Below, piece after piece: positions 53,030-64,000 of a stretch of 64,000 nt of DNA. The notes beneath the pieces are model-generated. The model did not search any database and had not been told where the DNA came from. It was given only the letters and a program-made list of their open reading frames with translations. The stretch lies in NCBI RefSeq assembly GCF_029227915.1, contig NC_079886.1:124001-188000 (forward strand). The letters are read 5' to 3'. Source of the DNA: Hydractinia symbiolongicarpus. Its lineage: Eukaryota; Cnidaria; Hydrozoa; Anthoathecata; Hydractiniidae. Each line of letters starts with the position of its first letter. The stretch's first letter is position 1. Position numbers and translations under genes: made by a program.

Positions 53030-56000
53030 AAAAAATCGTTCGGGAAATGAGTTTACTCCCTGGGTACTTTCTTTGTATACTTTTGATTATACGGGTCGTG
53101 TTTGGGATTTACGGGAAATCGCGGGTTTTCGTTTGCCGGCGATTAAACTTGTTTTATTTAGCGTCACATCAAAAATGAAAACATTTTTGAAAACTTTAAG
53201 TCTCATGCGTTTTAATGGTGAAAATATAATATAAAATATCGTTCGGGAAATGAGTTTACTCCCTGAGTACTTTCTTTGTATACTTTTGACTATACGGGCT
53301 GAGTACGGGATTTACGGGAAATCGCGGGTTTTCGTTTGCCGGCGATTAAACTTCTTTTATTTAGCGTCTTCTCAAAAATGAAAACATTTTTGAAAACTAC
53401 AAGTCTCATGCGTTTTAGTGGTGAAAAAATAATTTAAAAAATCGTTCGGGAAATGAGTTTACTCATTGAGTACTTTCTTTGTATACTTTTGACTATACGG
53501 GCCGAGTACGGGATTTACGGGAAATCGCGGGTTTTCGTTTGCCGGCGATTAAACTTCTTTTATTTAGCGTCTCATCCAAAATGAAAACATTTTTGAAAAC
53601 TACAAGTCTCATGCATTTTAGTGGTGAATAAATAATTTAAAAAATCATTTGGAAAATCAGTTTACTCCCTGGGTACTTTTTTGCGTACTTTTGACTATAC
53701 GGGCCGAGTACGGGATTTACGGGAAATCGCGGGTTTTCGTTTGCCGGCGATTAAACTTCTTTTATTTAGCGTCTCATCAAAAATGAAAACATTTTTGAAA
53801 ACTACAAGACTCATGCGTTTTAGTGGTGAAAAAATAATTTAAAAAATCGTTCGGGAAATGAGTTTACTCATTGAGTACTTTCTTTGTATACTTTTGACTA
53901 TACGGGCCGAGTACGGGATTTACGGGAAATCGCGGGTTTTCGTTTGCCGGCGATTAAACTTCTTTTATTTAGCGTCTCATCCAAAATGAAAACATTTTTG
54001 AAAACTGCAAGTCTCATGCATTTTAGTGGTGAATAAATAATTTAAAAAATCATTTGGAAAATCAGTTTACACCCTGGGTACTTTTTTGTGTACTTTTGAC
54101 TATACGGGCCTAGTACGGGATTTACGGGAAATCGCAGGTTTTCGTTTGCCGGCGATTAAACTTCTTTTATTTAGCGTCTCATCAAAAATGAAAACATTTT
54201 TGAAAACTACAAGTCTCATGCGTTTTAGTGGTGAAAAAATAATTTAAAAAATCGTTCGGGAAATGAGTTTACTCATTGAGTACTTTATTTGTATACTTTT
54301 GACTATACGGGCCGATTACCGGATTTACGGGAAATCGCGGGTTTTCGTTTGCCGACGATTAAACTTTTTTTATTCAGCGTCTCATCAAAAATGAAAACAT
54401 TTTTGAAAACTACAAGTCTCATGCATTTTAGTGGTGAATAAATAATTTAAAAAATCATTTGGAAAATCAGTTTACTCCCCGGGTACTTTTTTTGTGTACT
54501 TTTGACTATACGGGCCGAGTACGGGATTTACGGGAAATCGCGGGTTTTCGTTTGCCGGCGATTAAACTTCTTTTATTCAGCGTGTCATCAAAAATGAAAA
54601 CATTTTTAAAAACTACAAGTCTCATGCGTTTTAGTGGTGAAAAAATAATTTAAAAAATCGTTCAGGAAATGAGTTTACTCCCTGGGTACTTTCTTTGTAT
54701 ACCTTTGATTATACGGGTCGTGTTTGGGATTTACGGGAAATCGCGGGTTTTCGTTTGCCGGCGATTAAACTTCTTTTATTTAGCGTCACATCAAAAATGA
54801 AAACATTTTTGAAAACTTTAAGTCTCATGCGTTTTAGTGGTGAAAAAATAATTTAAAAAATCGTTTGGGAAATGAGTTTACTCCCTGGGTACTTTCTTTA
54901 TATACATTCGACTATACGGGCCGAGTACGGGATTTACGGGAAATCGCGGGTTTTCGTTTGCCGGCGATTAAACTTCTTTTACTTAGCGTCTCATCAAAAA
55001 TGAAAACATTTTTGAAAACTACAAGTCCCATGCGTTTTTGTGGTGAAAAAATAATTTAAAAAATCGTTCGGGAAATGAGTTTACTCCCTGGGTACTTTCT
55101 TTGTATACTTTTGACTATACGGGCCGAGTACGGGATTTACGGGAAATCGCGGGTTTTGGTTTGCCGGCGAATAAACTTCTTTTATTTAGCGTCTCATCAA
55201 AAATGAAAACATTTTTGAAAACTACAAGTCTAATGGGTTTTAGTGGTGAAAAAATAATTTAAAAAATCGTTCTGAAAATGAGTTTACTCACAGGGTACTT
55301 TCTTTGTATACATTCGACTATAGGGGCCAAGCCCGGGATTTACAGGAAATCGCGGGTTTTCGTTTGCCGACGATTAAACTTCTTTTATTTAGCGTCTCAT
55401 CAAAAATGAAAACATTTTTGAAAACTACAAGTCTAATGCGTTTTAGTGGTGAAAAAATAATTTAAAAAATCGTTCGGGAAATGAGTTTACTCCCTGGGTA
55501 CTTTCTTTGTATACTTTTGATTATACGGGTCGTGTTTGGGATTTACGGGAAATCGCGGGTTTTCGTTTGCCGGCGATTAAACTTGTTTTATTTAGCGTCA
55601 CATCAAAAATGAAAACATTTTTGAAAACTTTAAGTCTCATGCGTTTTAATGGTGAAAATATAATATAAAATATCGTTCGGGAAATGAGTTTACTCCCTGA
55701 GTACTTTCTTTGTATACTTTTGACTATACGGGCTGAGTACGGGATTTACGGGAAATCGCGGGTTTTCGTTTGCCGGCGATTAAACTTCTTTTATTTAGCG
55801 TCTTCTCAAAAATGAAAACATTTTTGAAAACTACAAGTCTCATGCGTTTTAGTGGTGAAAAAATAATTTAAAAAATCGTTCGGGAAATGAGTTTACTCAT
55901 TGAGTACTTTCTTTGTATACTTTTGACTATACGGGCCGAGTACGGGATTTACGGGAAATCGCGGGTTTTCGTTTGCCGGCGATTAAACTTCTTTTATTTA

Positions 56001-57892
56001 GCGTCTCATCCAAAATGAAAACATTTTTGAAAACTACAAGTCTCATGCATTTTAGTGGTGAATAAATAATTTAAAAAATCATTTGGAAAATCAGTTTACT
56101 CCCTGGGTACTTTTTTGTGTACTTTTGACTATACGGGCCGAGTACGGGATTTACGGGAAATCGCGGGTTTTCGTTTGCCGGCGATTAAACTTCTTTTATT
56201 TAGCGTCTCATCAAAAATGAAAACATTTTTGAAAACTACAAGACTCATGCGTTTTAGTGGTGAAAAAATAATTTAAAAAATCGTTCGGGAAATGAGTTTA
56301 CTCATTGAGTACTTTCTTTGTATACTTTTGACTATACGGGCCGAGTACGGGATTTACGGGAAATCGCGGGTTTTCGTTTGCCGGCGATTAAACTTCTTTT
56401 ATTTAGCGTCTCATCCAAAATGAAAACATTTTTGAAAACTGCAAGTCTCATGCATTTTAGTGGTGAATAAATAATTTAAAAAATCATTTGGAAAATCAGT
56501 TTACACCCTGGGTACTTTTTTGTGTACTTTTGACTATACGGGCCTAGTACGGGATTTACGGGAAATCGCGGGTTTTCGTTTGCCGGCGATTAAACTTCTT
56601 TTATTTAGCGTCTCATCAAAAATGAAAACATTTTTGAAAACTACAAGTCTCATGCGTTTTAGTGGTGAAAAAATAATTTAAAAAATCGTTCGGGAAATGA
56701 GTTTACTCATTGAGTACTTTATTTGTATACTTTTGACTATACGGGCCGATTACCGGATTTACGGGAAATCGCGGGTTTTCGTTTGCCGACGATTAAACTT
56801 TTTTTATTCAGCGTCTCATCAAAAATGAAAACATTTTTGAAAACTACAAGTCTCATGCATTTTAGTGGTGAAAAAATAATTTAAAAAATCATTTGGAAAA
56901 TCAGTTTACTCCCCGGGTACTTTTTTTGTGTACTTTTGACTATACGGGCCGAGTACGGGATTTACGGGAAATCGCGGGTTTTCGTTTGCCGGCGATTAAA
57001 CTTCTTTTATTCAGCGTGTCATCAAAAATGAAAACATTTTTAAAAACTACAAGTCTCATGCGTTTTAGTGGTGAAAAAATAATTTAAAAAATCGTTCAGG
57101 AAATGAGTTTACTCCCTGGGTACTTTCTTTGTATACCTTTGATTATACGGGTCGTGTTTGGGATTTACGGGAAATCGCGGGTTTTCGTTTGCCGGCGATT
57201 AAACTTCTTTTATTTAGCGTCACATCAAAAATGAAAACATTTTTGAAAACTTTAAGTCTCATGCGTTTTAGTGGTGAAAAAATAATTTAAAAAATCGTTT
57301 GGGAAATGAGTTTACTCCCTGGGTACTTTCTTTATATACATTCGACTATACGGGCCGAGTACGGGATTTACGGGAAATCGCGGGTTTTCGTTTGCCGGCG
57401 ATTAAACTTCTTTTACTTAGCGTCTCATCAAAAATGAAAACATTTTTGAAAACTACAAGTCCCATGCGTTTTTGTGGTGAAAAAATAATTTAAAAAATCG
57501 TTCGGGAAATGAGTTTACTCCCTGGGTACTTTCTTTGTATACTTTTGACTATACGGGCCGAGTACGGGATTTACGGGAAATCGCGGGTTTTGGTTTGCCG
57601 GCGAATAAACTTCTTTTATTTAGCGTCTCATCAAAAATGAAAACATTTTTGAAAACTACAAGTCTAATGGGTTTTAGTGGTGAAAAAATAATTTAAAAAA
57701 TCGTTCTGAAAATGAGTTTACTCACAGGGTACTTTCTTTGTATACATTCGACTATAGGGGCCAAGCCCGGGATTTACAGGAAATCGCGGGTTTTCGTTTG
57801 CCGGCGATTAAACTTCTTTTATTCAGCGTCTCATCAAAAATGAAAGCATTTTGGAAGACTACAAGTCTCATGCGTTTTAGTGGTGAAAAAAT
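53030..57892 (+). repeat. Arm B domain 6a: two tandem twelve-monomer HORs (2,434 bp)
   Basis: Copies at about 53030-55463 and 55464-57892. Offsets of 2,433-2,434 bp link ttaatggtgaaaatataata (about 53213, 55646), ttttggtttgccggcga (55154, 57588) and the monomers starting at 54459 and 56893. Copy-specific bases are visible, for example ttttttgcgtac near 53680 against ttttttgtgtac in the second copy. The copies part company near 55369/57803. Confidence 0.85.
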
Positions 57893-59490
57893 AATTTAAA
57901 AAATCGTTCGGGAAATGAGTTTACTCATTGAGTACTTTCTTTGTATACTTTTGACTATACGGGCCGAGTACGGGATTTACGGGAAATCGCGGGTTTTCGT
58001 TTGCCGGCGATTAAACTTCTTTTATTTAGCGTCTCATCCAAAATGAAAACATTTTTGAAAACTGCAAGTCTCATGCATTTTAGTGGTGAATAAATAATTT
58101 AAAAAATCATTTGGAAAATCAGTTTACACCCTGGGTACTTTTTTGTGTACTTTTGACTATACGGGCCTAGTACGGGATTTACGGGAAATCGCGGGTTTTC
58201 GTTTGCCGGCGATTAAACTTCTTTTATTTAGCGTCTCATCAAAAATGAAAACATTTTTGAAAACTACAAGTCTCATGCGTTTTAGTGGTGAAAAAATAAT
58301 TTAAAAAATCGTTCGGGAAATGAGTTTACTCATTGAGTACTTTATTTGTATACTTTTGACTATACGGGCCGATTACCGGATTTACGGGAAATCGCGGGTT
58401 TTCGTTTGCCGACGATTAAACTTTTTTTATTCAGCGTCTCATCAAAAATGAAAACATTTTTGAAAACTACAAGTCTCATGCATTTTAGTGGTGAAAAAAT
58501 AATTTAAAAAATCATTTGGAAAATCAGTTTACTCCCCGGGTACTTTTTTTGTGTACTTTTGACTATACGGGCCGAGTACGGGATTTACGGGAAATCGCGG
58601 GTTTTCGTTTGCCGGCGATTAAACTTCTTTTATTCAGCGTGTCATCAAAAATGAAAACATTTTTAAAAACTACAAGTCTCATGCGTTTTAGTGGTGAAAA
58701 AATAATTTAAAAAATCGTTCAGGAAATGAGTTTACTCCCTGGGTACTTTCTTTGTATACCTTTGATTATACGGGTCGTGTTTGGGATTTACGGGAAATCG
58801 CGGGTTTTCGTTTGCCGGCGATTAAACTTCTTTTATTTAGCGTCACATCAAAAATGAAAACATTTTTGAAAACTTTAAGTCTCATGCGTTTTAGTGGTGA
58901 AAAAATAATTTAAAAAATCGTTTGGGAAATGAGTTTACTCCCTGGGTACTTTCTTTATATACATTCGACTATACGGGCCGAGTACGGGATTTACGGGAAA
59001 TCGCGGGTTTTCGTTTGCCGGCGATTAAACTTCTTTTACTTAGCGTCTCATCAAAAATGAAAACATTTTTGAAAACTACAAGTCCCATGCGTTTTTGTGG
59101 TGAAAAAATAATTTAAAAAATCGTTCGGGAAATGAGTTTACTCCCTGGGTACTTTCTTTGTATACTTTTGACTATACGGGCCGAGTACGGGATTTACGGG
59201 AAATCGCGGGTTTTGGTTTGCCGGCGAATAAACTTCTTTTATTTAGCGTCTCATCAAAAATGAAAACATTTTTGAAAACTACAAGTCTAATGGGTTTTAG
59301 TGGTGAAAAAATAATTTAAAAAATCGTTCTGAAAATGAGTTTACTCACAGGGTACTTTCTTTGTATACATTCGACTATAGGGGCCAAGCCCGGGATTTAC
59401 AGGAAATCGCGGGTTTTCGTTTGCCGGCGATTAAACTTCTTTTATTCAGCGTCTCATCAAAAATGAAAGCATTTTGGAAGACTACAAGTC
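56270..59490 (+). repeat. Arm B domain 6b: overlapping eight-monomer HOR (1,623 bp)
   Basis: The last eight monomers of the preceding twelve-monomer copy are themselves duplicated: about 56270-57892 and 57893-59490. Shared markers at 1,623 bp include actccccgggtac, cagcgtgtcatcaaaaatg, ctaatgggttttagtgg and gaaagcattttggaagac. The nesting gives an order of events: the twelve-monomer duplication came first, then this eight-monomer duplication of part of it. Confidence 0.85.
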
Positions 59491-62400
59491 TCATGCATTT
59501 TAGTGGTGAAAAAATAATTTAAAAAATCATTTGGAAAATCAGTTTACTCCCTGGGTACTTTTTTTGTGTACTTTTGACTATACGGGCCGAGTACGGGATT
59601 TACGGGAAATCGCGGGTTTTCGTTTGCCGGCGATTAAACTTGTTTTATTTAGCGTCACATCAAAAATGAAAACATTTTTGAAAACTACAAGTCTCATGCG
59701 TTTTAGTGGTGAAAAAATAATTTAAAAAGTCGTTCGGGAAATGAGTTTACTCATTGAGTACTTTATTTGTATACTTTTGACTATACGGGCCGAGTACCAG
59801 ATTTTCGGGAAATCGCGGGTTTTCGTTTGCCGAAGATTAAACTTCTTTTATTCAGCGTCTCATCAAAAATGAAAACATTTTTGAAAACTACAAGTCTCAT
59901 GCATTTTAGTGGTGAAAAAATAATTTAAAAAATCATTTGGAAAATCAGTTTACTCCCTGGGTACTTTTTTTGTGTACTTTTGACTATACGGGCCGAGTAC
60001 GGGATTTACGGGAAATCGCGGGTTTTCGTTTGCCGGCGATTAAACTTGTTTTATTTAGCGTCACATCAAAAATGAAAACATTTTTGAAAACTTTAAGTCT
60101 CATGCGTTTTAGTGGTTAAAATATAATTTAAAAAATCATTTGGAAAATCAGTTTACTCCCTGGGTACTTTTTTGTGTACTTTTGACTATACGGGCCGAGT
60201 ACGGGATTTACGGGAAATCGCGGGTTTTCGTTTGCCGGCGATTAAACTTCTTTTATTTAGCGTCTCATCAAAAATGAAAACATTTTTGAAAACTACAAGT
60301 CTCATGCGTTTTAGTGGTGAAAAAATAATTTAAAAAATCGTTCGGGAAATGAGTTTACTCATTGAGTACTTTCTTTGTATACTTTTGACTATACGGGCCG
60401 AGTACGGGATTTACGGGAAATCGCGGGTTTTCGTTTGCCGGCGATTAAACTTCTTTTATTTAGCGTCTCATCCAAAATGAAAACATTTTTGAAAACTGCA
60501 AGTCTCATGCATTTTAGTGGTGAATAAATAATTTAAAAAATCATTTGGAAAATCAGTTTACACCCTTGGTACTTTTTTGTGTACTTTTGACTATACGGGC
60601 CGAGTACGGGATTTACGGGAAATCGCGGGTTTTCGTTTGCCGGCGATTAAACTTCTTTTATTTAGCGTCTCATCAAAAATGAAAACATTTTTGAAAACTA
60701 CAAGTCTCATGCGTTTTAGTGGTGAAAAAATAATTTAAAAAATCGTTCGGGAAATGAGTTTACTCATTGAGTACTTTATTTGTATACTTTTGACTATACG
60801 GGCCGAGTACGGGATTTACGGGAAATCGCGGGTTTTCGTTTGCCGGCGATTAAACTTCTTTTATTCAGCGTGTCATCAAAAATGAAAACATTTTTAAAAA
60901 CTACAAGTCTCATGCGTTTTAGTGGTGAAAAAATAATTTAAAAAATCGTTCGGGAAATGAGTTTACTCCCTGGGTACTTTCTTTGTATACCTTTGATTAT
61001 ACGGGTCGTGTTTGGGATTTACGGGAAATCGCGGGTTTTCGTTTGCCGGCGATTAAACTTCTTTTATTTAGCGTCACATCAAAAATGAAAACATTTTTGA
61101 AAACTTTAAGTCTCATGCGTTTTAGTGGTGAAAAAATAATTTAAAAAATCGTTTGGGAAATGAGTTTACTCCCTGGGTACTTTCTTTATATACATTCGAC
61201 TATACGGGCCGAGTACGGGATTTACGGGAAATCGCGGGTTTTCGTTTGCCGGCGATTAAACTTCTTTTACTTAGCGTCTCATCAAAAATGAAAACATTTT
61301 TGAAAACTACAAGTCCCATGCGTTTTTGTGGTGAAAAAATAATTTAAAAAATCGTTCGGGAAATGAGTTTACTCCCTGGGTACTTTCTTTGTATACTTTT
61401 GACTATACGGGCCGAGTACGGGATTTACGGGAAATCGCGGGTTTTGGTTTGCCGGCGATTAAACTTCTTTTATTTAGCGTCACATCAAAAATGAAAACAT
61501 TTTTGAAAACTTTAAGTCTCATGCGTTTTAGTGGTGAAAAAATAATTTAAAAAATCGTTTGGGAAATGAGTTTACTCCCTGGGTAATATCTTTATATACA
61601 TTCGACTATACGGGCCGAGTACGGGATTTACGGGAAATCGCGGGTTTTCGTTTGCCGGCGATTAAACTTCTTTTACTTAGCGTCTCATCAAAAATGAAAA
61701 CATTTTTGAAAACTACAAGTCCCATGCGTTTTTGTGGTGAAAAAATAATTTAAAAAATCGTTCGGAAAATGAGTTTACTCCCTGGGTACTTTCTTTGTAT
61801 ACTTTTGACTATAAGGGCCGAGTACGGGATTTACGGGAAATCGCGGGTTTTGGTTTGCCGGCGATTAAACTTCTTTTATTTAGCGTCTCATCAAAAATGA
61901 AAACATTTTTGAAAACTACAAGTCTAATGGGTTTTAGTGGTGAAAAAATAATTTAAAAAATCGTTCTGAAAATGAGTTTACTCACAGGGTACTTTCTTTG
62001 TATACATTCGACTATAGGGGCCAAGCCCGGGATTTACAGGAAATCGCGGGTTTTCGTTTGCCGGCGATTAAACTTCTTTTATTTAGCGTCTCATCCAAAA
62101 TGAAAACATTTTTGAAAACTGCAAGTCTCATGCATTTTAGTGGTGAATAAATAATTTAAAAAATCATTTGGAAAATCAGTTTACACCCTGGGTACTTTTT
62201 TGTGTACTTTTGACTATACGGGCCTAGTACGGGATTTACGGGAAATCGCGGGTTTTCGTTTGCCGGCGATTAAACTTGTTTTATTTAGCGTCACATCAAA
62301 AATGAAAACATTTTTGAAAACTACAAGTCTCATGCGTTTTAGTGGTGAAAAAATAATTTAAAAAGTCGTTCGGGAAATGAGTTTACTCATTGAGTACTTT

Positions 62401-64000
62401 ATTTGTATACTTTTGACTATACGGGCCGAGTACCAGATTTTCGGGAAATCGCGGGTTTTCGTTTGCCGAAGATTAAACTTCTTTTATTCAGCGTCTCATC
62501 AAAAATGAAAACATTTTTGAAAACTACAAGTCTCATGCATTTTAGTGGTGAAAAAATAATTTAAAAAATCATTTGGAAAATCAGTTTACTCCCTGGGTAC
62601 TTTTTTGTGTACTTTTGACTATACGGGCCGAGTACGGGATTTACGGGAAATCGCGGGTTTTCGTTTGCCGGCGATTAAACTTCTTTTATTTAGCGTCTCA
62701 TCAAAAATGAAAACATTTTTGAAAACTACAAGTCTCATGCATTTTAGTGGTGAAAAAATAATTTAAAAAATCATTTGGAAAATCAGTTTACTCCCTGGGT
62801 ACTTTTTTTGTGTACTTTTGACTATACGGGCCGAGTACGGGATTTACGGGAAATCGCGGGTTTTCGTTTGCCGGCGATTAAACTTCTTTTATTTAGCGTC
62901 TCATCAAAAATGAAAACATTTTTGAAAACTACAAGTCTAATGGGTTTTAGTGGTGAAAAAATAATTTAAAAAATCGTTCTGAAAATGAGTTTACTCACAG
63001 GGTACTTTCTTTGTATACATTCGACTATAGGGGCCAAGCCCGGGATTTACAGGAAATCGCGGGTTTTCGTTTGCCGGCGATTAAACTTCTTTTATTTAGC
63101 GTCTCATCCAAAATGAAAACATTTTTGAAAACTGCAAGTCTCATGCATTTTAGTGGTGAATAAATAATTTAAAAAATCATTTGGAAAATCAGTTTACACC
63201 CTGGGTACTTTTTTGTGTACTTTTGACTATACGGGCCTAGTACGGGATTTACGGGAAATCGCGGGTTTTCGTTTGCCGGCGATTAAACTTCTTTTATTTA
63301 GCGTCTCATCAAAAATGAAAACATTTTTGAAAACTACAAGTCTCATGCGTTTTAGTGGTGAAAAAATAATTTAAAAAATCGTTCGGGAAATGAGTTTACT
63401 CATTGAGTACTTTATTTGTATACTTTTGACTATACGGGCCGATTACCGGATTTACGGGAAATCGCGGGTTTTCGTTTGCCGACGATTAAACTTTTTTTAT
63501 TCAGCGTCTCATCAAAAATGAAAACATTTTTGAAAACTACAAGTCTCATGCATTTTAGTGGTGAAAAAATAATTTAAAAAATCATTTGGAAAATCAGTTT
63601 ACTCCCTGGGTACTTTTTTTGTGTACTTTTGACTATACGGGCCGAGTACGGGATTTACGGGAAATCGCGGGTTTTCGTTTGCCGGCGATTAAACTTCTTT
63701 TATTCAGCGTGTCATCAAAAATGAAAACATTTTTAAAAACTACAAGTCTCATGCGTTTTAGTGGTGAAAAAATAATTTAAAAAATCGTTCGGGAAATGAG
63801 TTTACTCCCTGGGTACTTTCTTTGTATACCTTTGATTATACGGGTCGTGTTTGGGATTTACGGGAAATCGCGGGTTTTCGTTTGCCGGCGATTAAACTTC
63901 TTTTATTTAGCGTCACATCAAAAATGAAAACATTTTTGAAAACTTTAAGTCTCATGCGTTTTAGTGGTGAAAAAATAATTTAAAAAATCGTTTGGGAAAT
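59491..64000 (+). repeat. Arm B domain 6c: rearranged derivatives of the 8/12-mer, open right end
   Basis: About 22 monomers of the same classes as the preceding domain in shuffled order. The rare gtaccagattttcggg lies at 59794 and 62430, 2,636 bp apart (13 monomers). The ttttggtttgcc marker is at 61442 and again two monomers later near 61850. A four-monomer offset of 811 bp links 62775 to 63586. A monomer near 60115 reads agtggttaaaatataattt, a hybrid of two classes. The array is still running at 64000. Confidence 0.8.

Larger units (their letters stand above)
7577..64000 (+). repeat. Satellite arm B: ~203-bp tandem repeat, forward orientation
   Basis: About 278 head-to-tail monomers of the same satellite as arm A, reverse-complemented relative to it and in one orientation to the window end. 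A hand-built consensus has 203 bp, 33 C, 42 G and 13 CpG. The order within each monomer is: an A-rich block (gaaaaaataatttaaaaaat), cgttcgggaaatgag, the variable ctccctgggtactttctttg, gtatac, a run of GGG boxes, ttttcgtttgccggcgatta, and the hairpin around caaaaatgaaaacattttt. I saw no inserted element, no orientation switch back and no single-copy sequence. The right end is open. Confidence 0.97.

Noticed and set aside
1-64000. CRISPR-like array
   Set aside because: The repeat is 203 bp and contiguous, with no unique spacers and no nearby cas genes. Monomers diverge gradually, as satellites do.
1-64000. Transposon, LTR or retroelement remnants as the source of the repeat
   Set aside because: I see no terminal repeats, target-site duplications, integrase or polymerase coding potential, or inserted non-repeat DNA.
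7577-64000. A true CENP-B box
   Set aside because: No monomer I read has TTCG and CGGG with the required spacing; the closest string is one base short, so it is reported only as a resemblance.
7577-64000. Promoter or TATA box from tttatatac and gtatac in many monomers
   Set aside because: The strings are simple AT-rich parts of the repeat with no associated gene or transcription signal.
1-64000. Bacterial or phage origin
   Set aside because: No coding density at all over 64 kb and hundreds of near-identical monomers in HORs; this does not fit a prokaryotic or phage genome.

Overview
The whole window is satellite DNA. It is an uninterrupted tandem array of an AT-rich monomer of about 203 bp: a consensus monomer I assembled by eye is 203 bp with 75 G+C, or 37%. 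There are roughly 315 copies, and the array runs off both ends of the window. I see no protein-coding gene, RNA gene, transposon, CRISPR array or single-copy DNA anywhere in it. Open reading frames of 60-120 codons recur at multiples of the monomer length, but they are by-products of the repeat. The scale, the AT-rich monomer, the mutually diverged monomer classes and the nested higher-order repeats (HORs) fit eukaryotic pericentromeric or centromeric heterochromatin. I cannot name the organism or the satellite family from sequence alone.

There are two arms of opposite orientation. Arm A (1-7576, about 37 monomers) lies on the minus strand and arm B (7577-64000, about 278 monomers) on the plus strand. 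They meet at a clean inversion junction: matching arms around 7549-7576 and 7597-7625 flank a 20-nt spacer, with the dyad centre near 7586.5. Both arms carry the same broad monomer classes but differ at diagnostic bases. The monomer classes therefore predate the junction, and the arms have since been homogenised separately.

Arm A holds 4-monomer and 7-monomer HORs, the latter 1,419-1,421 bp. Arm B falls into these domains: a mixed, more diverged stretch with 4-mers (7577-14560); an 8-mer and dimer domain (14561-24439); an 8-mer domain followed by 5-mer/4-mer copies (24440-30130); a segmental duplication of over 3.2 kb with whole-monomer insertions (30131-38969); a strongly homogenised domain with 8-mer, 10/11-mer and 14-mer units (38970-53029); and a 12-mer/8-mer domain running to the window end. 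Most unit lengths are close to whole multiples of 203 bp, as expected from unequal exchange.

Within the monomer, four features may matter for chromatin or protein binding: a perfect 9-bp hairpin dyad, four GGG runs spaced about one helical turn apart, a CENP-B-box-like string that is one base too short, and a strong excess of CpG. I infer no function from these. They are the parts of the repeat most worth testing.
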